Origin: Pseudomonadota bacterium
GTDB lineage: Bacteria > Pseudomonadota > Alphaproteobacteria > Rhodospirillales > Magnetospirillaceae
DNA: 6,334 nt
Assembly (NCBI GenBank): GCA_023437865.1
Contig: JAEZFE010000315.1
Span: 1 to 6,334, forward strand
Direction: 5' to 3'
Of this stretch, positions 1 to 6,334 are shown piece by piece. Position numbers and translations under genes: made by a program. Each line of letters opens with the position of its first letter. Position 1 is the stretch's first letter. The notes under the pieces are model-generated. The model was not told the origin of the DNA, ran no database searches, and was given only the letters and a program-made list of their open reading frames with translations.

Positions 1-833
1 GGCTGGCGCAGGATGGTTCCGCGCATGCCGATGCCGGCCAGGGTCTCGGTCATGCCCGAGGCCCGGTCGATGCGGCGGATAGCATGATTGCGGGTGTCGG
101 CCACGTAGATGAAGTCGGCGTCACAGGCCAGCCCTTCGGGTGCGTTGAAGGCCGCCTCGACGCCGCCATCGGTCAGCGCCGCCTCGCCCGATCCATAGCG
201 CACCACCTCGCAGCCATCGTCCTCCAGAATGAGAATTTGGTTGTGGCCGGTATCGGCCAATGCCCACAGCTTGGTACCATCCACCGAGGGGCAGGGCTTG
301 ATCTTGCCGGGGAAGCGCAAAGCGCCGCCCATGTCGGTCAGCGGTTTGAGCGGCAACGGCACCGGCTTCAACTCGCCGCGCGCGAAGAACTGCCGCACCA
401 TGTCGCCAATGCCCTGCAACAGAAGGTCGGGATGGGGCTCGCCCGACAATTCGCCGATGACGTAGCCGTCGGGTGAGATGAACACCAGGGTCGGCCAGGC
501 GCGCACGCAGTAATCATCCCACAGGTTCATCTCGGGATCGTGCACCACCGGGTGAGTGATGCCATAGCGTGCGATGGCGTGGGCGACGAAGGTGTTGTCC
601 TGCTCGTGGTCGAACTTGGGCGAATGCACGCCGATGACCGCCAGCTCCGATGGAAACGCCTCCTCCAGCCGCTTCAGCGTTGGCAGCACGTGAAAGCAAT
701 TGATGCAGCAGAAGGTCCAGAAATCCAGCACGACCAACCGGCCCTTGAGCGCGTCCAAGTTCAAGGGCCGCTCCACGTTGAACCAGGTCAGTCCTGCGCG
801 GTCAAAGTCGGGCGCGCGCGTTATACCGAACAT
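1..833 (-). CDS. NHLRC2-like thioredoxin-NHL repeat protein (partial, C-terminus off the left edge)
   Basis: Minus-strand reading frame of 277 codons, open from the ATG at 833-831 to the left edge. Residues about 5-150 form a thioredoxin-like domain. It has a VVLDFW strand leading to CCINC at residues 42-46 (window 696-710, CxxC pair C43 and C46), and a WPTLVF segment whose P114 sits where thioredoxins carry the cis-proline. From about residue 170 the sequence becomes NHL beta-propeller repeats: one around 'KLWALADTGHNQILIL', the next around 'IYVADTRNHAIRRID'. CCINC plus NHL is the architecture of the NHLRC2 family, whose animal member is linked to redox and phagocytosis-related functions; bacterial roles are poorly defined. 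A redox or scaffold role in the cytoplasm is inference, as no signal peptide is seen. The ATG is supported by a GGCGAGG-like ribosome binding site (839-845 on the complement, 5-nt spacing) and because the domain begins right after it. The gene is divergent from the universal stress gene. Confidence 0.9.
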   Translation of the reverse strand, partial: MFGITRAPDFDRAGLTWFNVERPLNLDALKGRLVVLDFWTFCCINCFHVLPTLKRLEEAFPSELAVIGVHSPKFDHEQDNTFVAHAIARYGITHPVVHDPEMNLWDDYCVRAWPTLVFISPDGYVIGELSGEPHPDLLLQGIGDMVRQFFARGELKPVPLPLKPLTDMGGALRFPGKIKPCPSVDGTKLWALADTGHNQILILEDDGCEVVRYGSGEAALTDGGVEAAFNAPEGLACDADFIYVADTRNHAIRRIDRASGMTETLAGIGMRGTILRQ

Positions 834-970
834 GAATGCCTCGCCGCCTGTTATTGGGGTGCGCAGCGGCGCCGCCCACCCGTCTCCTACATAAGGCGGC
901 ACGCCGCACGGGATACAAGGGCCGGGGGATATCAAGGGGCTGGCTGTGTTCGGGCAAGGAGGACCATTCC
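834..970. promoter_or_regulatory. Divergent intergenic region between the thioredoxin-NHL and universal stress genes
   Basis: This 137-base gap lies between two divergently oriented start codons, so promoters for both genes should lie here by position. I could not find a convincing -35/-10 pair for either direction. What can be seen is a perfect 10-base palindrome, GCGGCGCCGC (866-875), and a related inverted repeat, GCGGC-AC-GCCGC (896-907), about 20 bases apart. In DNA this GC-rich such short palindromes may be chance. The assignment rests on gene orientation only. Confidence 0.5.
956..963 (+). promoter_or_regulatory. Strong ribosome binding site that fixes the universal stress protein start
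   Basis: AAGGAGGA sits 7 bases upstream of the ATG at 971. It selects this ATG over in-frame upstream codons that would extend the frame back to 836 and add 45 residues unlike a universal stress domain. Confidence 0.85.
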
Positions 971-1795
971 ATGGCGTACAAGGACATCCTGGTTCACATG
1001 GACAACACACCGCTCTGCCGGCTCCGGCTTCAGCTTGCAGCCAAGCTGGCCCAGGAACAGGATGCACACCTGATCGCCCTGAACGTCCGCACCAAGCCGG
1101 TGCTGCCGCAATACATCGTCAGCCAGTACGGCAGCCAGATCGAGCGCGTCCGCGATAGTTACAACGACGAGGCCGCCCGCGAAGCCCGCGCCGCGTTCGA
1201 TGCCATCCAGACCGCCCACGGCGTCACCACCGAGTGGCGCGACGTCGAAGGCAGCTTGGTCGATACCGTCAGCCTCCACGCCCGCTATGCCGATATCACC
1301 ATCATTGGCCAGACCGAGAACGACGAGGGCGAGCGGCCACTGGCCGATTCGCTGGTGATGGATGTGGGGCGGCCTCTGTTGATCGTGCCGTCCGCCAGCA
1401 CCATCGAGACCCTTGGACAGCGAATCGTCTGCGCCTGGAACGGCTCGCGCGAGGCGACGCGGGCCATCCACGACGCCCTGCCGCTGCTCAAGCGCAGCGA
1501 GCGCACCCACGTCATCGCCATCAACCCCACCGGCGGCATGGCCGGCCACGGCGCCATTCCCGGCGCCGACATCTGCCTGCACCTGTCGCGCCACGGGGTG
1601 AACGCCGTGTGCGAGCACATCAAGTCGGAGGATCTGAACGTCGGCCAGATGCTGCTGAGCCGCGCCGCCGACGAATATGCCGATTTGATCGTCATGGGCG
1701 CCTATGGCCGCTCGCGCCTGCGCGAGATGGTGCTGGGCGGCGCCACCCGCCACCTGCTGCGCCACATGACGGTGCCGGTGCTGATGAGCCACTAG
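971..1795 (+). CDS. Tandem-domain universal stress protein (UspA family)
   Basis: 274 residues, the size of a protein with two fused Usp domains. Domain 1 (about 1-141) opens with 'YKDILVHMDNT' and ends with the strand 'RPLLIVPS'. Domain 2 (about 150-273) opens with 'RIVCAWNGSREA' and ends with 'HMTVPVLMSH'. The nucleotide-binding loop G-2x-G-9x-G is visible only in domain 2 (G243, G246, G256) and continues GAT rather than the classical G-S/T. Domain 1 has no such loop, only 'IIGQTENDEGE', so at most one nucleotide site per chain is expected. Family members are cytoplasmic and are induced by starvation, oxidative or other stress; the precise task is rarely known. The start is set by the AAGGAGGA site. 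The next gene follows after 32 bases and is probably in the same transcript. No truncation or frameshift is seen. Confidence 0.93.
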   Translation: MAYKDILVHMDNTPLCRLRLQLAAKLAQEQDAHLIALNVRTKPVLPQYIVSQYGSQIERVRDSYNDEAAREARAAFDAIQTAHGVTTEWRDVEGSLVDTVSLHARYADITIIGQTENDEGERPLADSLVMDVGRPLLIVPSASTIETLGQRIVCAWNGSREATRAIHDALPLLKRSERTHVIAINPTGGMAGHGAIPGADICLHLSRHGVNAVCEHIKSEDLNVGQMLLSRAADEYADLIVMGAYGRSRLREMVLGGATRHLLRHMTVPVLMSH

Positions 1796-1827
1796 CGCCG
1801 CCCGCCGCCCCGTGGCACAACAGGGCC

Positions 1828-2202
1828 ATGGACGAGCTGGTACTCAAGATCACCCCCATGATGGTGCTGCCCGACATCAATCCGGTGGCCCAGCAATACG
1901 GCATGCTCGGTGCCGACCTACTCGACAGCGGCGATCCCGGCTGCATCGGCGTGCAGGCCGGCAAGTCGCACATGATCCTGGTCACCGCCGACCTGCTGCG
2001 TGGCTATCTGAGCGCCAAGACGGTGACGCCGCTGGTCGGCACCACCGTGCCCTACATCTTCGTCCGCTCGCTCGCCGACGCGAAAGCCCGGCTGCTGCGC
2101 GGCGCCCTGGTGGTCGAGGAGGCGCTGACCCCCGAAGGCACCCGCGAGGCGGTGGTGGTCCAGCACGGCCAGTTCATGGTGCTGGCCGAGAAGGTGGAAT
2201 AG
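1828..2202 (+). CDS. Small VOC/glyoxalase-like protein of unknown function
   Basis: 124 residues, one VOC half-repeat pair in length. The pattern fits the vicinal oxygen chelate fold. A beta-alpha start at 'VLPDINPVAQQYGMLGADLL' (13-32) is followed by strands at 'CIGVQAG' and 'SHMILVTAD'. A second beta-alpha unit is at 'YIFVRSLADAKARL' (76-89), and the final strands 'REAVVVQHGQFMVLAEK' (106-122) resemble the closing strands of glyoxalase-like proteins. Only two histidines (H48, H113) are present and I cannot assign metal ligands, so it may be a non-enzymatic binding member. The substrate is unknown. The ATG at 1828 is chosen because it precedes the first strand; the ribosome binding site is weak (CAGGG), and Met codons at 1858 and 1861 are alternatives without a better site. 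It lies 32 bases after the universal stress gene, with no terminator between, so co-expression is likely. The family call comes from pattern recognition, not alignment. Confidence 0.72.
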   Translation: MDELVLKITPMMVLPDINPVAQQYGMLGADLLDSGDPGCIGVQAGKSHMILVTADLLRGYLSAKTVTPLVGTTVPYIFVRSLADAKARLLRGALVVEEALTPEGTREAVVVQHGQFMVLAEKVE

Positions 2203-2208
2203 CCGCGC

Positions 2209-2236
2209 TTGTCGGCGGCGGTAATTATCGGATAGA
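2209..2236 (+). promoter_or_regulatory. Possible weak promoter for the riboswitch-bluB transcript
   Basis: TTGTCG (2209-2214) is followed after 16 bases by GATAGA (2231-2236). This would place a transcript start just before the riboswitch P1 stem at 2246. Matches to the sigma-70 consensus are poor (4/6 and 3/6), and alphaproteobacterial promoters are hard to call by eye. Position is the main argument. No terminator separates the preceding gene, so read-through is also possible. Confidence 0.28.
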
Positions 2237-2245
2237 AAGCTGCCT

Positions 2246-2398
2246 CCAGGTGCCCGCCGCGCGCGGGAGAATCGGGAAGGCGGTGTGATTCCGCCACGTG
2301 CCCAACGCTGTGAGGGGGACCGTTCGGACATCAGCCACTGGCGGCAAGCCGGGAAGGCGTCCGGGACGGGGTGAACCTTAGTCAGAAGACCGGCCTGG
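2246..2398 (+). ncRNA. Cobalamin (adenosylcobalamin-type) riboswitch
   Basis: The conserved landmarks of the cobalamin riboswitch occur in order. They are GGTGCC (2249-2254); GGGAA with the hairpin GGCGG-tgtgatt-CCGCC (2279-2295); the CCCAACGCTGTGA segment matching the conserved CCC..C.ACTGT block; GCCACTG (2334-2340) with GGGAAGGCG (2351-2359); GGTGAACC; and the 3' B12 box TAGTCAGAAGACCGGCCT (2379-2396). CCAGG (2246-2250) pairs with CCTGG (2394-2398) to close the structure. It lies 62 bases upstream of bluB, a cobalamin biosynthesis gene, which is the expected target. The usual effect of this class is to switch the downstream gene off when coenzyme B12 is plentiful. I see no terminator between the aptamer and the start codon, so control at translation initiation is more likely than attenuation; that mechanism is inferred. 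Confidence 0.93.
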
Positions 2399-2449
2399 AA
2401 CCATCGGGGCGCCGCTGTGGACGAGCGGAAACCCAGCTTTTCGCATGAC

Positions 2450-2456
2450 AGGGGAA
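2450..2456 (+). promoter_or_regulatory. Ribosome binding site of bluB
   Basis: AGGGGAA lies 4 bases upstream of the ATG at 2461. It supports this start over the out-of-frame ATG at 2445, and it is the natural target if the upstream riboswitch acts by hiding the ribosome binding site. Confidence 0.65.
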
Positions 2457-2460
2457 ACTC

Positions 2461-3168
2461 ATGCCGGCTCCCGCCATTCAAGAAAATCCCGATTTTTCCG
2501 CCGAGGAACGCGAGGCGGTCTATCGCTGCATCCACACCCGCCGCGACGTGCGCGGACAATTCCTGCCCGACCCGATCCCGGACGAGCAACTGGCCCGCAT
2601 CCTCAAGGCCGCCCACCACGCCCCCAGCGTCGGCTTCATGCAGCCGTGGGACTTCATCGTCGTCCGCTCGCCGGAGGTGAAGGCCAAGGTCAAGGCGGTC
2701 TTCGACAAGGCCCATACCGAAGCCGCCATGATGTTCGACGGCGACAAGCGCGAGACCTACCGCACGCTGAAGCTGGAAGGCATCGTCGAATCGCCGGTCG
2801 GCGTGTGCATCACCTGCGACCGCTCGCGCACCGGCCCGGTGGTTATCGGCCGCACCCACATGCCGGAGATGGATTTGTTCAGCGCGGTGTGCGCGGTGCA
2901 GAACTTCTGGCTGGCGGCGCGGGCCGAGAACCTGGGCGTCGGCTGGGTGTCCATCACCGACCGCAACGATCTGCGCGCCGCCCTCGGCATTCCGCCCAAC
3001 ATCCACCCCATCGCCTATCTGTGCCTGGGCCGCGTGTCGCATTTCTACGACAAGCCCGAGCTTGAAGCTGCCGGCTGGTTGCCCCGCACCCCGATGAAGG
3101 ACGTCACCTGGTTCGACCAGTGGCACCAGCAGAACGGCGATGAGGACCTGCTCGGCTTGCTGAAGTAA
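2461..3168 (+). CDS. bluB: 5,6-dimethylbenzimidazole synthase BluB
   Basis: BluB is a flavin-destroying enzyme of the nitroreductase fold. It converts reduced FMN and oxygen into 5,6-dimethylbenzimidazole, the lower ligand of cobalamin. The protein has 235 residues, close to the roughly 227 of Sinorhizobium meliloti BluB as I recall it. Family motifs are present: 'TRRDVRGQF' (26-34), 'AHHAPSVGFMQPWDF' (51-65), 'LKLEGI' (103-108), 'CDRSRTGPVVIGRTHMPEMD' (119-138), 'CAVQNFWLAARAE' (144-156) and 'GVGWVSI' (159-165). D29 and S164 sit in the motifs holding the catalytically important D32 and S167 of the S. meliloti enzyme, with a constant offset of three, so the enzyme looks intact. The cobalamin riboswitch directly upstream gives independent support. 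The only other cobalamin-related element in the window is that riboswitch. A strong hairpin follows the stop codon, so bluB is probably the last gene of its transcript. Confidence 0.96.
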   Translation: MPAPAIQENPDFSAEEREAVYRCIHTRRDVRGQFLPDPIPDEQLARILKAAHHAPSVGFMQPWDFIVVRSPEVKAKVKAVFDKAHTEAAMMFDGDKRETYRTLKLEGIVESPVGVCITCDRSRTGPVVIGRTHMPEMDLFSAVCAVQNFWLAARAENLGVGWVSITDRNDLRAALGIPPNIHPIAYLCLGRVSHFYDKPELEAAGWLPRTPMKDVTWFDQWHQQNGDEDLLGLLK

Positions 3169-3177
3169 AAATCCCCC

Positions 3178-3204
3178 ACTCCCCCCGGCATCGCCGGGGG
3201 GAGT
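3178..3204 (+). terminator. 12-bp perfect hairpin after bluB, probable terminator
   Basis: ACTCCCCCCGGC (3178-3189) and GCCGGGGGGAGT (3193-3204) form a perfect 12-bp stem around the 3-base loop ATC, starting 9 bases after the bluB stop codon. On the plus strand no T-run follows (GACCCAG), so it is not a textbook intrinsic terminator. It may pause polymerase, protect the 3' end, or act with Rho. On the opposite strand the hairpin is followed by GGGGGATTTTT, a better but spaced T-run. Confidence 0.7.
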
Positions 3205-3225
3205 GACCCAGTTCACATCGCCGCC

Positions 3226-3260
3226 TGTTGCCGCCCGCTAGCGTTGGGTTTCCGGCAACA
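3226..3260 (+). repeat. Inverted repeat in the leader of the RTX gene
   Basis: TGTTGCCG (3226-3233) and CGGCAACA (3253-3260) form a perfect 8-bp inverted repeat with a 19-base spacer. The spacer contains the 8-base palindrome CGCTAGCG (3236-3243). The right arm ends one base before the AGGAGG ribosome binding site of the RTX gene (3262-3267). It could be an RNA hairpin affecting translation or a binding site for a dimeric regulator; the sequence alone does not decide. Confidence 0.55.
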
Positions 3261-3261
3261 C

Positions 3262-3267
3262 AGGAGG
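3262..3267 (+). promoter_or_regulatory. Ribosome binding site that fixes the RTX protein start
   Basis: AGGAGG lies 5 bases upstream of the ATG at 3273. It decides for this ATG over the in-frame TTG at 3228, which has no ribosome binding site and lies inside the inverted repeat. Confidence 0.85.
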
Positions 3268-3272
3268 GCGAG

Positions 3273-4391
3273 ATGAAACTCCCCATCAACGACACGGTAG
3301 CGACCCAGCCCACCGGCAGCCTGATCGAGGGCACCGAGGGGCCGGACCAGTTGGACGATTTGTCGCACAACGGCTCGGGCGGGGCATCCGACCCCGGCAG
3401 TGGCGACACCATCCGCGCGCTGGGCGGCAACGACACCATCCAGATCCACAACGGCGACGACCGCGTAGACGGCGGCGCGGGCGACGACAAGATCTACGAT
3501 TACGGCACCGGCAACGACGTCATGAAGGGCGGCGCCGGCGAGAACTTCTTCCTGATCGGCGAAGGCAACGACACGGTGGATGGCAGCGGAGGCATGGACC
3601 GGGTGTCCTATGCCGACAGCCAGCAATTGGCCGCCGTGGATCTGGAGAGCGGCCAGGCCATCTCGGAAGGCACCGACACGCTGATCTCGGTCGAGCATGC
3701 GATCGGCTCGGACGGCAACGATTCGCTGCTCGGCAGCGCCACCTGGAACTTCCTCGTCGGCGGCGACGGCAACGATCGCATCGACGGGCGCGGCGGGGTC
3801 GACACCCTGTGGGGCGATGCCGGCAGCGACACATTGGCCGGTGGCACCGACGACGATCACCTTTACGGCGGCAACGGCAATGACAGCCTGGACGGCGGCA
3901 CCGGCACCGACGTGCTGGAGGGCGAGGCCGGCAAGGACACGCTCAAGGGCGGCGATGGTTCGGACCTGCTGTGGGGGGGCGGCAACGACGACACCATGAC
4001 CGGCGGCGCCGGCGGCGACCGGTTCTTCTTCGTGCAGGACGACATCCAGAATTACGACGTCATCACCGACTTCCAGCACGGCGTGGACAAGATCGACGTC
4101 AAGGCCCTGGACGCACGGCCCGACCAGGCGGGATTCCAGGCCTACCACTTCGATTCCACGCCGGACGGCAAGGCCGAGGAATTGATCGACGGGCTGTCCG
4201 ACGATTGGAACGGCCTGATCTCCAGCGCCCCCGGCCCCACCATCAACGGCGATCCGGGCGAAATCGAGGTGCGCCATTCCGGCGGCAACACCTACGTCTA
4301 CCTGTCCGAGGGCGATGGGCCCAACGACGTCTCGATCCTGCTGCACGGCGACGTGAACCTGACCGCGTCGGATTTCATCCTGACGCCCTGA
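3273..4391 (+). CDS. RTX (hemolysin-type) calcium-binding protein with serralysin-type C-terminus
   Basis: 372 residues, glycine- and aspartate-rich, with no cysteine. Nonapeptide GGxGxDxxx repeats, each half-turn binding calcium in known RTX rolls, fill about residues 46-103 and 147-249; examples are 'GGDGNDRID' and 'GGNGNDSLD'. Between them is the linker typical of these proteins ('RVSYADSQQLAAVDLESG', then 'GSDGNDSLLG'). After the repeats comes 'GGDRFFFVQDD' with 'ITDFQHGVDKIDV' (245-276), then 'GGNTYVYLSEGDGPND' and a terminal 'LTASDFIL'. This tail is characteristic of the C-terminal module of serralysin-like (M10) type I secretion substrates, so secretion without an N-terminal signal peptide is expected, and none is seen. 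No HExxH protease motif or other catalytic domain is present; the N-terminal 45 residues are short and featureless. Its role may be surface layer, adhesin or matrix, but the function is unknown. No secretion genes adjoin it. It converges on ppdK across a shared terminator. Confidence 0.92.
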   Translation: MKLPINDTVATQPTGSLIEGTEGPDQLDDLSHNGSGGASDPGSGDTIRALGGNDTIQIHNGDDRVDGGAGDDKIYDYGTGNDVMKGGAGENFFLIGEGNDTVDGSGGMDRVSYADSQQLAAVDLESGQAISEGTDTLISVEHAIGSDGNDSLLGSATWNFLVGGDGNDRIDGRGGVDTLWGDAGSDTLAGGTDDDHLYGGNGNDSLDGGTGTDVLEGEAGKDTLKGGDGSDLLWGGGNDDTMTGGAGGDRFFFVQDDIQNYDVITDFQHGVDKIDVKALDARPDQAGFQAYHFDSTPDGKAEELIDGLSDDWNGLISSAPGPTINGDPGEIEVRHSGGNTYVYLSEGDGPNDVSILLHGDVNLTASDFILTP

Positions 4392-4395
4392 AGAA

Positions 4396-4423
4396 AAAAG
4401 GCCCCCGTCGCCGGGGGCCTTTT
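4396..4423. terminator. Bidirectional rho-independent terminator between the RTX gene and ppdK
   Basis: GGCCCCCG (4400-4407) and CGGGGGCC (4412-4419) form a perfect 8-bp GC stem around the loop TCGC, flanked by an A-run (4394-4399) on the left and TTTT (4420-4423) on the right. It therefore reads as stem plus T-run on both strands. It begins 5 bases after the RTX stop codon and 3 bases from the ppdK stop codon, serving both convergent genes. Confidence 0.93.
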
Positions 4424-4425
4424 CC

Positions 4426-6334
<1,909 letters not shown>

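Noticed and set aside
932..1792. Minus-strand open frame of 286 codons opposite the universal stress gene
   Set aside because: The translation is low-complexity and has no recognisable domain, whereas the plus strand encodes a clear two-domain Usp protein with a strong ribosome binding site.
1234..2202. Extended start for the VOC-like gene reaching back to 1234
   Set aside because: The upstream 198 codons overlap the universal stress gene in another frame and are arginine-proline rich. The sensible protein begins at the ATG at 1828.
2417..2680. Small plus-strand frames starting at 2417 and 2445 ahead of and overlapping bluB
   Set aside because: They overlap bluB out of frame and have no domain. 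The ribosome binding site spacing favours the ATG at 2461.
1918..3216. Long minus-strand open frame (432 codons) opposite the VOC-like gene, the riboswitch and bluB
   Set aside because: It runs antisense through two recognised genes and a riboswitch. Its alanine-, glycine- and histidine-rich translation shows no domain, and long antisense frames are expected in GC-rich coding DNA.
3212..3244. TTCACA (3212-3217) as a -35 box for the RTX gene
   Set aside because: It matches 5 of 6 consensus bases, but no acceptable -10 lies at 16-18 bases; the nearest candidate, TAGCGT, is 21 bases away.
3273..4391. RTX DNA repeats considered as a tandem repeat array or CRISPR
   Set aside because: The periodicity is about 27 bases but degenerate and in frame, and is fully explained by the nonapeptide protein repeats.

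Overview
The window is GC-rich, densely coding bacterial chromosome. Gene content and protein style (tandem-domain universal stress protein, BluB, pyruvate phosphate dikinase, RTX protein with a serralysin-type tail) suggest an alphaproteobacterium, most likely a Rhodospirillales member of the Magnetospirillum type. The taxonomic placement is inference from protein resemblance, not a search result.

Layout, left to right. (1) Positions 1-833, minus strand: the N-terminal 277 codons of an NHLRC2-like protein, with a thioredoxin-like domain carrying a CCINC motif followed by NHL beta-propeller repeats. Its C-terminus lies beyond the left edge. (2) Positions 834-970: a short divergent intergenic region. 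(3) Positions 971-1795, plus strand: a two-domain universal stress protein, followed after 32 bp by a small VOC/glyoxalase-like protein (1828-2202) that is probably co-transcribed with it. (4) Positions 2203-2460: a leader containing a cobalamin (B12) riboswitch ahead of bluB (2461-3168), the gene for 5,6-dimethylbenzimidazole synthase. A very strong 12-bp hairpin follows bluB. (5) Positions 3273-4391, plus strand: a 372-residue RTX/hemolysin-type calcium-binding protein with no recognisable catalytic domain, preceded by an inverted repeat next to its ribosome binding site. (6) Positions 4396-4423: a bidirectional rho-independent terminator shared with the convergent gene. (7) Positions 4426-6334, minus strand: the C-terminal 635 residues of pyruvate phosphate dikinase, whose N-terminus lies beyond the right edge.

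The genes do not form one pathway. The best-supported functional unit is riboswitch plus bluB: cobalamin senses its own level and controls synthesis of its lower ligand. The thioredoxin-NHL and universal stress genes are divergent neighbours and both could serve stress or redox homeostasis. The RTX gene is probably a secreted type I substrate, but no type I secretion genes are visible here. PPDK belongs to central pyruvate/PEP metabolism. I found no mobile element, CRISPR array, tRNA or rRNA. No gene-free stretch exceeds 300 bases; the longest is the 258-base riboswitch leader. I see no clear evidence of a wholly new system. The items most worth a second look are the 5' hairpin of the RTX gene and the catalytically empty RTX protein itself.
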